Source: Gaiellasilicea sp963707575 (GTDB lineage: Bacteria; Actinomycetota; Thermoleophilia; Gaiellales; Gaiellaceae). From it: 64,000 bases of DNA. Made by a program: the position numbers and the translations under genes. This document shows, piece by piece, positions 23,869 to 31,937 of this stretch; the first letter of the stretch is position 1, and each line of letters starts with the position of its first letter. The stretch lies in contig OY970171.1 in the NCBI GenBank assembly GCA_963707575.1, forward strand, positions 1,116,001 to 1,180,000. Reading direction: 5' to 3'. The notes below the pieces were generated by a model. That model searched no databases and was not told the origin of the DNA. It worked only from the letters and a program-made list of their open reading frames with translations.

Positions 23869-26124
23869 ATGGCACGGCTGATCCGCACCGAGAAGGAGGT
23901 CGAGGGCCGCTACGAGGAGCTCTGGACCGTCGTCGACGAGGACGCGCTCGAGCAGTGGCCCGAAGGGCCGCTCGACGTGGTCGGCCGACCGGCGCCGCGT
24001 CAGGACGGGCCTCAGCGCGCTCGGGGCGAGGCTCGCTACACGGCGGACGTCAGCCTGCCCGGGATGCTGCACGCCGCCGTCCTGCGCAGCCCCTTCGCGC
24101 ACGCCGTCGCCCGCTCGATCGACGTGACGCCGGCACTGTCGCTCCCGGGCGTGCACGCGGCGGTCTCGTACGCCGACGCCGACTTCCTCGATGCCGAGGC
24201 CGGCTTCCCGGGAGCCGCCGTTGCGGCCGTCGCCGCCGACACGTGGGAGCAGGCACGCGCCGCGGTCGAGGCGATCGCCGTCGACTGGGACGAGCGCAGG
24301 CCGCTGCTCGACCCCGACGAGGCGGTGGAGCGACGGCAGTTCCTGAGCGAGCCGCGCGAGTACGAGCGCGGAGACCTCGCCGGGGCACTCGCGGACGCGG
24401 AGGTCGTCGTCGAGGCCGAGTACCGGACGCAATCCGTCCTGCACAGCGCGATGGAAACCCACTGCGCCGTCTGCTCGTGGGAGGGCGACACGCTCGTCGT
24501 TCACATCTCGACGCAGTACATCTGGGGCATCCGCGACGAGGTCGCGGAGCAGTTCGGGCTCCCGCCCGACCGCGTGCGCGTCGTCTGCGAGTTCATGGGC
24601 GGCGGCTTCGGGGCGAAGAACGGCGCCGGCAACTACACCCTGATCGCCGCGGAGCTCGCGCGCCGGACGGGCCGGCCCGTCCGCTGTGCGCTCACGCGAC
24701 GCGAGGAGAGCCAGGCGGCAGGGAACCGCAACGCCACGATCCAGCGCCTGCGCGCCGGCGCGACCCAGGACGGCAAGCTCGTCGGCCTCGGCGGTGAGTT
24801 CACGAATGCGATCGGCTGGGGCGGCTGGGTCGCCGGCACGGACGGCCCCATGCAGATGCTCTACGCCTGCGAGAACGTCGCGACCACGGTGTACGGCGCG
24901 AAGCTGAACTCCGGCCCGATGGCTGCGTTCCGCGCTCCGGGCTTCGTCGAGGGGACGTTCGGGCTCGAATGCCTGCTCGACGAGCTGGCGGCGAAGCTCG
25001 ACCTCGACCCCCTCGAGCTCCGTCGCCGCAACCACACGGAGGTCGACCTGCTCGACGGGCGCCCCTTCTCGTCCAAGAATCTGGAGGCGTGCTACCGGCT
25101 CGCCGAGCCGCATTGGGAGCGGCGCCACGAGGTTCGGGCGCGGTCTGGCGAGGTCTGGAAGCACGGCGTCGGACTGGCGAGCCAGATCTGGTACGGCGGA
25201 GGCGGTCCGCCCTCGTACGCGTGGGTGCGGGTCGGCGCCGACGCCACGGCGACGGTGGTGACCGCGATGCAGGACATCGGCACCGGGTCTCGGACCGCGA
25301 TGGCCCAGATCGCCGCCGAGGAGCTGGGACTGCCGCTCGAGCACGTCCGCGTCGAGCTGGGCGACTCAGCGCGCGGTCCGTTCGCCTCCATCTCGGCCGG
25401 CTCCTCGACGATCCCCTCGATGGGCCCGGCCGTGCGTGCCGCTGCCGGCCATGCCGCGGAGCAGATCCTCGAGATCGCCTCGCAGCGCTGGGAGCGCGAG
25501 CCGGGGACGCTGTCGCTGAGAAACGGGCAGGTCGTGTGCGCAGACGGCAGCTCGTGGCCGATCGCGGACCTGCTCGGTTTGCTCGAGGACGCCCAGATCC
25601 TCGGCCACGGCGCCCGGGGCCCGAACCCGACCGGCATGCGCGTGCTCACCTTCGGCGTCCAGGTCGCAGAGGTTGCGGTGGACGTGGAGACCGGCGAGGT
25701 GCGGGTCGACCGCATCGCCGCGATTCACGACGTCGGCCGGATCGTCAACCCGCTCGGCGCGCGCAGCCAGGTGGAGGGCGGGATCATCCAGGCGGTCGGG
25801 CACACGCTCTCCGAAGCGCGGCTCCTCGATCCCGAGACCGGCACGGTGCTGACGCAGACGCTCGACGCCTACAAGGTGCCCACGATCGCCGACATCCCCG
25901 AGATCGTCTGCGAGTTCGTCGACGAGCCCGACGCGCACCTGACCAACCTGGGCTCGAAGGGGCTCGGCGAGCCGCCGATCATCCCGACGGCCGCGGCGAT
26001 CGCGAACGCGATCCGCGATGCGACCGGCGCCGACGTCCGCTCGCTTCCGATCACGCGCGACGAGCTGCTGCGCGCGCTCGCGGAGGCGCGTCGCAAGGAG
26101 AAGGTTGCAGCTCCTTCGGCCTGA
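23869..26124 (+). CDS. molybdenum hydroxylase large (molybdopterin-binding) subunit
   Basis: The product is 751 aa and binds molybdopterin cytosine dinucleotide. The conserved cofactor motifs GGGFGAKNG, QDIGTGSRTAMAQI and SISAGSSTIPSMGPA are present, and the catalytic glutamate sits in KGLGEPPIIPTAAA. The active-site loop reads MAAFRAPG rather than the AYxCSFR of form I CO dehydrogenase, so it is not a genuine CO dehydrogenase. It more likely hydroxylates a purine, aldehyde, aromatic or N-heterocycle. It sits in the order small-large-medium subunit and overlaps the FAD subunit gene by 20 bases. Confidence 0.93.
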   Translation: MARLIRTEKEVEGRYEELWTVVDEDALEQWPEGPLDVVGRPAPRQDGPQRARGEARYTADVSLPGMLHAAVLRSPFAHAVARSIDVTPALSLPGVHAAVSYADADFLDAEAGFPGAAVAAVAADTWEQARAAVEAIAVDWDERRPLLDPDEAVERRQFLSEPREYERGDLAGALADAEVVVEAEYRTQSVLHSAMETHCAVCSWEGDTLVVHISTQYIWGIRDEVAEQFGLPPDRVRVVCEFMGGGFGAKNGAGNYTLIAAELARRTGRPVRCALTRREESQAAGNRNATIQRLRAGATQDGKLVGLGGEFTNAIGWGGWVAGTDGPMQMLYACENVATTVYGAKLNSGPMAAFRAPGFVEGTFGLECLLDELAAKLDLDPLELRRRNHTEVDLLDGRPFSSKNLEACYRLAEPHWERRHEVRARSGEVWKHGVGLASQIWYGGGGPPSYAWVRVGADATATVVTAMQDIGTGSRTAMAQIAAEELGLPLEHVRVELGDSARGPFASISAGSSTIPSMGPAVRAAAGHAAEQILEIASQRWEREPGTLSLRNGQVVCADGSSWPIADLLGLLEDAQILGHGARGPNPTGMRVLTFGVQVAEVAVDVETGEVRVDRIAAIHDVGRIVNPLGARSQVEGGIIQAVGHTLSEARLLDPETGTVLTQTLDAYKVPTIADIPEIVCEFVDEPDAHLTNLGSKGLGEPPIIPTAAAIANAIRDATGADVRSLPITRDELLRALAEARRKEKVAAPSA

Positions 26125-26944
26125 TTCGGTCGAGGAGGCGGTCGGCGCGCTCGGGAACGGCTCCGTCGCACTCGCCGGCGGCACCGACCTCGTCCCGCTG
26201 CTGCACGACGGCATCGTGGCGGCCGAGACGCTCGTCGAGCTCCGCGGCGCCGTGCCCCGCGGCGTCACGGGCAGCACGATCGGCGCCGGGACGACCCTGG
26301 GCGAGCTGGAGGTCGATCCGGAGGTCCCGGACGCGCTGCGCGAAGCCTGTCGCCTGGCGGCGTCGCCGCAGTTGCGCGCGATGGGGACGATCGGCGGGAA
26401 CCTCCTCCAGGCGACCCGCTGCGCCTACTGGCGACTGAGTTTCCCCTGCTACCTGCACGGCGGCGACCGTTGCCATGCGAAAGAGGGCCAGCACCGTGAG
26501 CATGCCTTCTTCGGCACCGAGCTCTGTGCGTCCGCCCATCCGTCCGACCCGGCCGCCGCGCTGTTGGCCCTCGACGCGCGCGTCCGCACGGACCGGCGCG
26601 AGCTCGGCCTCGCCGAGCTCTACCGGCTGCCGACGGCCGACGATCCCGCCACGACGACGCTCGCGCCGGACGAGGTGATCGTCGAGCTCGAGGTGCCACG
26701 ACCCGATGCGAGCGTCTACCTGAAGGCGATGGACCGCCGGCGCTGGGCTTTCCCGCTCGTCGGCGTCGCGGTCTCGCGGAGGGGAGCCGAGACACGGATC
26801 GCGCTCGCCGGCGCGGCACCCGTCCCATGGCTCCTCACCTCGCCGGATGCGCTCGACGAGGCGACGCCGCTGCCTGGGACGGCGTACAAGGTCGAGATCG
26901 CGCGTGCGCTCGTGCGGCGGGCACTAGGATCCGTGACCGCATGA
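26105..26944 (+). CDS. molybdenum hydroxylase FAD subunit with four-Cys insertion
   Basis: The product is 279 aa from a TTG at 26105, chosen because AAGGAG lies just upstream and the FAD domain begins there. FAD-binding motifs are LAGGTDLVPLL and MGTIGGNLL. Between the two FAD lobes lies an extra Cys-rich stretch with C106, C115, C123 and C141. This spacing recalls the [4Fe-4S]-binding insertion of the 4-hydroxybenzoyl-CoA reductase beta subunit, which could mean a third cluster type. It is coupled by 20-base and 4-base overlaps to its neighbours. Confidence 0.88.
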   Translation: MQLLRPDSVEEAVGALGNGSVALAGGTDLVPLLHDGIVAAETLVELRGAVPRGVTGSTIGAGTTLGELEVDPEVPDALREACRLAASPQLRAMGTIGGNLLQATRCAYWRLSFPCYLHGGDRCHAKEGQHREHAFFGTELCASAHPSDPAAALLALDARVRTDRRELGLAELYRLPTADDPATTTLAPDEVIVELEVPRPDASVYLKAMDRRRWAFPLVGVAVSRRGAETRIALAGAAPVPWLLTSPDALDEATPLPGTAYKVEIARALVRRALGSVTA

Positions 26945-27588
26945 CGCCACGCCTGCTCGTCCTGCTGCTGGTGCTCGCGCTGGCCGCGTGCGGTGGCGAC
27001 GACGACGGCTCCTCATCGGAGACGGAGGAGTCGACCGTGGGGTGCGAGACGGCCGACCCGGCCGAGCCGAAGGACGTCGGCGACTTGAAGGCGCCAACCG
27101 AGCTGCTCGACGAGGACACGACGTACCGGCTGAAGGTCGAGACCAACTGCGGCGCGTTCACGATCACGCTCGACCAGGCCTCCGCGCCGAACACGACCGC
27201 ATCCCTCGTCGCGCTCACGCGGGACGGCTTCTTCGACGGAGTCGGCTTCCACCGCGTTGCGCCGGGCTTCGTGATCCAGGGCGGCGATCCGACCGCGGGC
27301 GGCGCAGGCGGCCCGGGCTACTCGACCGTCGACCCCCCGTCGAAGGACGCCCTGTACACACGCGGCGTCGTGGCGATGGCGAAGACGCCCGAAGAACCAC
27401 GCGGCACCGCCGGGAGCCAGTTCTTCGTCGTGACCGGAGGCGACATCGGCCTGCCGCCGGACTACGCCATCGTGGGCGAGGTCACGGAGGGCATGGAGAC
27501 GGTGCTCGAGATCGACGACCTCGGCGTCGGCGACGGACCGCCCGCGACGCCTGTCGTGATGGAGAAGGTCACCGTCGAGGAGTCGTAG
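26941..27588 (+). CDS. lipoprotein cyclophilin-type peptidyl-prolyl isomerase
   Basis: The product is 215 aa. It has a lipobox signal (LLVLALAACGG) and an acidic Ser-rich linker, then a cyclophilin domain: FFDGVGFHRVAPGFVIQGGD, GTAGSQFFVVTGG and YAIVGEVTEGME. It should be anchored to the outer face of the membrane and assist folding of exported proteins. The ATG overlaps the stop of the FAD subunit gene (ATGA), although the roles seem unrelated. Length is normal for actinobacterial extracytoplasmic cyclophilins. Confidence 0.92.
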   Translation: MTPRLLVLLLVLALAACGGDDDGSSSETEESTVGCETADPAEPKDVGDLKAPTELLDEDTTYRLKVETNCGAFTITLDQASAPNTTASLVALTRDGFFDGVGFHRVAPGFVIQGGDPTAGGAGGPGYSTVDPPSKDALYTRGVVAMAKTPEEPRGTAGSQFFVVTGGDIGLPPDYAIVGEVTEGMETVLEIDDLGVGDGPPATPVVMEKVTVEES

Positions 27589-27590
27589 CG

Positions 27591-28124
27591 GTGTCGCTCG
27601 CGGCGGTGGTGCTCGCCGCCGGGGCGGCCACGCGCTTCGGGGCGCCCAAGCAGCGCCTCCTCCTCCCCGCAGTGCTCGAGCGCGTTCGCGCCGCCGGGCT
27701 CGACGAGATCGTCGTCGTGCTGGGAGCCCATTCGGCCGAGACCGGCGCGCGCGTCGTCGAGTGCCCCGACTGGGAGCGCGGCCCCGGCGCGTCGCTGCGC
27801 TGCGGGCTGGCGGCGCTCTCACCGGCGAGCGAGGCGGCGGTCGTCGTGCTCGCAGACGGGCCAGACCTGCCGCCGGAGGCGATCGCGCGCGTCGTCGCGG
27901 CCTGGCGCCACCACGATGCGCCGCTCGTGGCCGCGACCTACGGGGACGCCCGCGGGCACCCGCTCGTGCTCGCCCGCTCGGGCTGGGGCGACGTGCCCGA
28001 CGAGGGCCTGCGCGGGCGCGCGGCGCTGCTCGTGCCCTGCGACGACCTCGGCTTTCCCGGCGACGTGGACGAGCCGGCCGATTTGCCGGAGAGGTTCAGG
28101 AACCTTCCCGACGAACCGATGTAG
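27591..28124 (+). CDS. MocA-like molybdenum cofactor nucleotidyltransferase
   Basis: The product is 177 aa from GTG 27591. The NTP-transferase signature LAAGAATRFGAPKQ and the metal-binding VVVLADGPDLPPE identify a MobA/MocA-like fold. MocA makes molybdopterin cytosine dinucleotide, the cofactor used by the hydroxylase encoded just upstream, so the context supports this role. Relative to typical members the segment after KQ is short: the usual loop containing G-x-P-L-L before the helix VLERVRAAG appears to be missing about 8-10 residues in frame. That may reduce or alter activity. Confidence 0.8.
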   Translation: MSLAAVVLAAGAATRFGAPKQRLLLPAVLERVRAAGLDEIVVVLGAHSAETGARVVECPDWERGPGASLRCGLAALSPASEAAVVVLADGPDLPPEAIARVVAAWRHHDAPLVAATYGDARGHPLVLARSGWGDVPDEGLRGRAALLVPCDDLGFPGDVDEPADLPERFRNLPDEPM

Positions 28125-28129
28125 GGCCT

Positions 28130-28870
28130 ATGGAGCCCGCACGTCCAACCGTCGGCCTGGTCGAGGCCCCCGCCGCGCCCATCCTGGCACCGGTGCTCGA
28201 GGTCGTCCGCGACCGGTCGGCGCTCGCGGCCGCACGGTTGCACCGCCGGCTGACGGTCGAGGAGGCCGCGCGGCGGGCTGGGCTCACGCCCGACCAGGTG
28301 GAGTGGCTGGAGGAAGGCCGCGTCTACCGCTTCCCCTCCTCCGAGCACGCGCTGGAGGCGACGCTGCTCCTGGCGACGGCCTACGAGCTCGACCACCGGG
28401 AGGCGCGGAGCCGCGTCGGGCTGCCGGTGCCGTTCCGCCCGCTCGGGATCAACCCGGCCGGACGGCTCATCGGCGTCGCCGCGCTCTCAGCCGCCCTGAT
28501 GGCGCTCCTCGCCTTCGTGCTCGTCCCCGTCGTCTCGGACGATCCGGTGTCCGTCGATCCGGTCGTCGCCCAGGCCGCGACGCTGCCCAAGCCGTGGGAG
28601 ATCCACGTCGAGGTCCTGAACGGCGCCGGCGACATCACCTGGACGCGCCAGGTCGCCAGTGACATCCAGTCGCTCGCCTACACGGTCAAGAACGTGCGCC
28701 GCGCCGACCGCTTCGACTACCCCACGACCGCCGTCTACTACTCGCCCGGCGGCCGGCTTGTCGCCGTGCGCCTCGCACGGCAGCTCGGCGTCGTGACCAA
28801 GCCGCTGCCCGGCGGCACCGACCCGAACCGTCTGCTCGTGATCGTCGGCCCGCAGCGCGGCCCGGGCTAG
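28130..28870 (+). CDS. HTH-TM-LytR_C envelope protein
   Basis: The product is 246 aa. A cytoplasmic N-terminal region holds an XRE/RodZ-like helix-turn-helix (LTVEEAARRAGLTPDQVEWL). A single membrane segment follows (VAALSAALMALLAFVLVPVV), then an extracytoplasmic LytR_C domain with HVEVLNGAGDITWTRQVASD and RLVAVRLARQLGV. The layout resembles RodZ, with LytR_C in place of its usual tail, so a link to cell-wall assembly is plausible. It begins 5 bases after the MocA-like gene and ends before a GC-rich hairpin. Confidence 0.8.
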   Translation: MEPARPTVGLVEAPAAPILAPVLEVVRDRSALAAARLHRRLTVEEAARRAGLTPDQVEWLEEGRVYRFPSSEHALEATLLLATAYELDHREARSRVGLPVPFRPLGINPAGRLIGVAALSAALMALLAFVLVPVVSDDPVSVDPVVAQAATLPKPWEIHVEVLNGAGDITWTRQVASDIQSLAYTVKNVRRADRFDYPTTAVYYSPGGRLVAVRLARQLGVVTKPLPGGTDPNRLLVIVGPQRGPG

Positions 28871-28877
28871 AGCTGGT

Positions 28878-28894
28878 GGGCCGCGAAGCGGCCC
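28878..28894. terminator. candidate hairpin terminator between convergent genes
   Basis: GGGCCGC, loop GAA, GCGGCCC forms a 7-bp stem 8 bases after the stop of the LytR_C gene, with only a weak CTTC tail. The following 28911-28949 contains three copies of a TGCGCA-type motif. The position between converging genes supports termination, but the T-tract is poor. Confidence 0.4.
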
Positions 28895-28954
28895 CTTCAG
28901 GGATCTTCGCGCGATGCGCAGCCGCTTCCGCGGATGCGCATCTTGCGCAGCCAG

Positions 28955-29203
28955 CTACAGCGAGCGAGGTTGCTGCTCGCGCAACTCGGCGAGCTTGGCC
29001 ATCAGCCCGGCAGGCATGCGCTCGCTGGCGCTGAGCCGGATGTAGCGGCGCAGCTTCTCCTCGAAGCGGTAGCGGCGCCGGCAGTAGTCGCAGCCGTCCA
29101 GATGCCCCTCGGCGACGACGACCTCGTCGGGGCCGAGATCGCGGTCGAGGTAGCCCTGGAGCAGCTCCTCACACTTGTCGCAACCGGAATCGTGGTCCGT
29201 CAC
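28955..29203 (-). CDS. zinc anti-sigma factor (RsrA-like)
   Basis: The product is 82 aa. It has the ZAS motif H34-x3-C38-x2-C41 together with C8 and C11, giving the Cys/His set that binds zinc in RsrA-type redox-sensing anti-sigma factors. It should hold the ECF sigma factor inactive until disulfide stress ejects the zinc. Its start overlaps the stop of the sigma gene by 4 bases, the usual arrangement for such pairs. Confidence 0.88.
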   Translation of the reverse strand: MTDHDSGCDKCEELLQGYLDRDLGPDEVVVAEGHLDGCDYCRRRYRFEEKLRRYIRLSASERMPAGLMAKLAELREQQPRSL

Positions 29204-29796
29204 GTGACGCTTTCCTCCGCGAGCTTCTGCTTCAGGATACGGCGGCCGCGGTGCAGCCGTGACATCACGGTACCGATCGGGATGTCGAGGATCTGGGCCG
29301 CCTCCGCGTAGCTGAACTCGCCGATGTCGACGAGCACGACGACGTCGCGGAAGTCGTGCGGGACCTCGGTGAGCGCGTCGACGACGCCGCCCTGCGAAAG
29401 CCGCTCCACCACCTGGTCCTGCTCGAGCGCCTGCTCGCCCTCGGCGGCGGCGACCTTGTTCGCGAGGTAGTAGTCGCCTTCCTCGAGCGGCTGGAGATCG
29501 GGCGTGCGCTGGATCTTGCGGCCCCGGTCGAGGTTCAGGTTGGTGAGGATCCGCAGCAGCCAGGCGCGCATGTTCGTGCCGTGCGTGTAGGAGCGCCAGC
29601 TCCGAAACGCCCTCGCATACGTCTCCTGCACCAGCTCTTCCGCCTCCTCTCGCGTCCCGACCAGGCGACGCGCCACGCGATAGACCTGGTCAGCGAGCTC
29701 GAGCGCCTCCTCCTCGAAGCGCACCCGATCACGCGCCTCGCCCGCGATCCGGCGGGCATCTGCTTCGGCTTCGGAGCCTGCCTCGGCGTCACTCAC
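29200..29796 (-). CDS. ECF RNA polymerase sigma factor (SigR/SigH-like)
   Basis: The product is 198 aa. Region 2 reads RLVGTREEAEELVQETYARAF with the core-binding and -10 helix, and region 4 reads VVLVDIGEFSYAEAAQILDI followed by GTVMSRLHRGRRIL. The paired RsrA-like gene and the upstream GGAAT-N18-GTT promoter place it in the SigR/SigH (ECF12-like) group controlling thiol-oxidative stress. The first ~20 residues are acidic and variable, so a later start is possible. It is probably autoregulated. Confidence 0.9.
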   Translation of the reverse strand: MSDAEAGSEAEADARRIAGEARDRVRFEEEALELADQVYRVARRLVGTREEAEELVQETYARAFRSWRSYTHGTNMRAWLLRILTNLNLDRGRKIQRTPDLQPLEEGDYYLANKVAAAEGEQALEQDQVVERLSQGGVVDALTEVPHDFRDVVVLVDIGEFSYAEAAQILDIPIGTVMSRLHRGRRILKQKLAEESVT

Positions 29797-29824
29797 CGGG
29801 CCACCCTAACGTCGTACGCCGATC

Positions 29825-29850
29825 AACGACCCGCCTGGACCGCGTATTCC
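29825..29850 (-). promoter_or_regulatory. SigR-type promoter GGAAT-N18-GTT
   Basis: Reading the minus strand, GGAAT (29850-29846) is followed by exactly 18 bases and GTT (29827-29825). This is the consensus recognised by actinobacterial SigR/SigH factors. It lies about 30 bases before the start codon of the ECF sigma gene, so the factor most likely activates its own operon. Confidence 0.75.
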
Positions 29851-29895
29851 CCCGGCCGAGCGGGTATGAATGAGCCAATCGAGCAGGAGGGAAAC

Positions 29896-30336
29896 GTGGA
29901 GGGATTCGACGTGCTGACGTTCGACGGCGACAAGGCCGGGACGATCGTCGGCAGGGAGGGTGCGTACCTGGTCGTGGAGCAGGGCCTCATCTTCAAGCAC
30001 CACCGTCTCCTGCCGGAGATCTTCGCGACCGTCGACGACGCCGAGCGCGTCGTGCGCACGACCCTCTCACGTGAGCTCCTGGACGGCGCCCCCGAGCTGG
30101 ACGGCACGGTTGACGAGCGCGCGGTCGCCCTCCACTTCGGCCTTGCGGCAGGCGAGGGCGAACCGGAGACGCTCGGCTACGGCGACGTCGCCCCCGACGA
30201 CCCGGCCTGGAGCGCCGAGCACGACGGGCGGCGGAGCGGGCTCGTCTCCGGCGACGAGCACCGCGTCAGGGTCCAGCAGCACCAGGGCGCCGGCGAGGGG
30301 CCGAACGACGCGGCGCCGAAGCGCCTGGGCGGCTAG
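29896..30336 (+). CDS. PRC-barrel-like protein
   Basis: The product is 146 aa from the GTG at 29896, chosen because a near-perfect AGGAGGG (29885-29891) precedes it. ATGs at 29866 and 29870 lie upstream without such a site, and the one at 29870 is out of frame. The N-terminal half (DVLTFDGDKAGTIVGREGAY, LVVEQGLIFKHHRLLP) resembles a PRC-barrel beta fold. The C-terminal half is acidic and probably disordered. It is divergent from the sigma operon and converges on the HMA gene, overlapping its stop by 4 bases. Confidence 0.7.
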   Translation: MEGFDVLTFDGDKAGTIVGREGAYLVVEQGLIFKHHRLLPEIFATVDDAERVVRTTLSRELLDGAPELDGTVDERAVALHFGLAAGEGEPETLGYGDVAPDDPAWSAEHDGRRSGLVSGDEHRVRVQQHQGAGEGPNDAAPKRLGG

Positions 30337-30551
30337 GCCCCGACCAGCTCGCGGAAGCCGCCGGCCGCGAGCGCCGCCACGAGAGCGTCGCGGGACGTCT
30401 TCTCGTCGTCCCAGGAGAGCACCACCTGGCCCATCAGATTCGCGTTCGCCGCCTCGAGCCCCTCGTGCCCGCGCAGCGTGCCGGCGAGCCGGTTGACGCA
30501 GCGCTCGCAGCGCACTCCGCTCACCTGGATCGTCTCGCTCCGGACGGCCAT
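30333..30551 (-). CDS. heavy-metal-associated (HMA) domain protein
   Basis: The product is 72 aa and consists of one HMA domain. Its metal-binding loop is VRCERCVNR (C15-x2-C18). The remaining beta-alpha-beta pattern (QVVLSWDDEKTSRDALVAAL) is typical of CopZ-like copper chaperones, although the loop has VRCERC rather than the common MTCxxC. No copper ATPase is nearby. It lies 10 bases after the GCS2 gene and is probably in its operon. It may carry copper or another thiophilic metal. Confidence 0.8.
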   Translation of the reverse strand: MAVRSETIQVSGVRCERCVNRLAGTLRGHEGLEAANANLMGQVVLSWDDEKTSRDALVAALAAGGFRELVGA

Positions 30552-30561
30552 GACCCGGATG

Positions 30562-31533
30562 CTAGCTACGGAGGGCAAGCTCGGCGGCCAGGGCTGGGAG
30601 CCCCTCTTGCCGGCCGAGCTCGAGCTGGCGATACGCCTCCGGCGGCTCGCGCAGGTGCTCGACCAGCTCCCAGGAGCCGTGCGCCCGGGCGGCCGGCTCG
30701 ACGAGGGCAAGGAGCTCACCGGTGGCCGCGTTTCCCGCCGCCGCTGCCGCCCGCAGCTCGAGGTAGGCCTCGCGCTCGAGCGGCGGCCGCGGCTCGGCCG
30801 CAACGCAGAGCGCCTGCACGAGCGCGGCGAGCGCCCCCGAGCGGTGTACGTCGGTCTGCTGGTCGGCCATACGCAACTCGAGCGTGCCGAGCTTGGGATG
30901 GGGCCGCACGTCCCACCAGATCTTCGTCGGGTCGCCCACCTCGGCGACGACGCGCTCCCAGCCGCCGCCGTCGAGCCGCGGCGGCGCGCCGCCACGCGGC
31001 AGCTCCAGCAGCCGCGCCGCGCGGGTCGAGAGCGCGCCCGTCTCGACCCCTTCCAGCCACGGCGAGTTGAGCGAGAGTGCGAGCACCGCCGGCAGCCACG
31101 GCAGCACCGCCTCGAGCCGTTCCAGACAACGCTCGAGGCTCTCCATCCCTACGTGGACGTGCAGTCCGCAGACCAGCTGGCGTCGCGCCGACGGGCGCTC
31201 GGCCAGCAGCGCGAGGTAGCGCGGCTCCTGGACGATCGGCTGCTCTTCGCCGCGCCCGAACGGGTGCGACCCACTCGCGAGCACCTCCAGGCCCAGAGCG
31301 CGTGCCCGCTCTCGCACGAGGCGCCGCAGACGCTCGAGCTCGTCGAGCGCCTGGGCGGGCGTCTCGCAGATGGGAGTGTTCGTCTCGACGAGGCACGAGA
31401 AGAGCTCGGTCTTCAGCCCCGTCGGGCCGAGCACGCGCTCGACGGCCGGCGCCGGAGCCCAGGTCGCCGGATCGACGAGGAAGAGCTCCTCCTCGACTCC
31501 GAGCGTCAGCGCCCGGCCGAACTTACTTGCCAC
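30562..31533 (-). CDS. GCS2-type carboxylate-amine ligase (YbdK-like)
   Basis: The product is 323 aa. It matches the glutamate-cysteine ligase type 2 family: LGVEEELFLVDP at the N-terminus, ETNTPICET, CGLHVHVGM and the LGTLELRMADQQT stretch. Members ligate glutamate to cysteine, or to another amine, with ATP; YbdK has weak gamma-GCS activity. A GTG at 31533 (ASKFGRALTLG) is preferred and overlaps the upstream gene by 11 bases. Its neighbours, SigR/RsrA and the HMA protein, fit a thiol-related role. Confidence 0.85.
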   Translation of the reverse strand: MASKFGRALTLGVEEELFLVDPATWAPAPAVERVLGPTGLKTELFSCLVETNTPICETPAQALDELERLRRLVRERARALGLEVLASGSHPFGRGEEQPIVQEPRYLALLAERPSARRQLVCGLHVHVGMESLERCLERLEAVLPWLPAVLALSLNSPWLEGVETGALSTRAARLLELPRGGAPPRLDGGGWERVVAEVGDPTKIWWDVRPHPKLGTLELRMADQQTDVHRSGALAALVQALCVAAEPRPPLEREAYLELRAAAAAGNAATGELLALVEPAARAHGSWELVEHLREPPEAYRQLELGRQEGLPALAAELALRS

Positions 31534-31900
31534 GCACGGCGTGGACGGGCCGGCCGGCGGCCTCCCACGCGTAGTACGACGCACTCGGGCCGAAGCTCCG
31601 CTCGTAGCCGACGATCCGAGGGTTGCGGCCGACCTCCTTCGCCCGCTGTGCGTGCCAGAGCAGGTTCGGGTCGTCGCGCTCCTCCCAGACGAGGATCAGG
31701 TGCGCAGCGGTCATGTAGTCGGCGACGTACGTGCAGCCGACGGCCGGGCAGGGAAACGGGTCGGTGCGGACGCAATACCAGCCGGTGCGATCGTCGTCGG
31801 AGTCGTCCTCCCAGAGCTCGCTCTCCTGCTCGAGCAGCTCGTCCTCGAGCAGCAGGCTGCCGGGTCTGGGCTGAAACGGACGCGGCTCGGAAGGCTCCAC
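31523..31900 (-). CDS. conserved hypothetical protein with Cys cluster
   Basis: The product is 125 aa. The N-terminal third is acidic (LLEDELLEQESELWEDDSDD). The middle has three cysteines in WYCVRTDPFPCPAVGC, which could bind a metal, followed by TAAHLILVWEERDDPNLL, VGYERSFGPSASYYAWEA and a basic tail. No family is recognised. It is upstream of, and overlaps, the GCS2 gene, and is probably co-transcribed. Confidence 0.65.
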   Translation of the reverse strand: MEPSEPRPFQPRPGSLLLEDELLEQESELWEDDSDDDRTGWYCVRTDPFPCPAVGCTYVADYMTAAHLILVWEERDDPNLLWHAQRAKEVGRNPRIVGYERSFGPSASYYAWEAAGRPVHAVRGK

Positions 31901-31937
31901 GCCCGAAGCCTAGTGATGTGGCCGCGCGCGGCGGTGG

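Noticed and set aside
23869..26124. Form I carbon monoxide dehydrogenase large subunit
   Set aside because: The diagnostic AYxCSFR loop is absent; the active-site loop reads MAAFRAPG.
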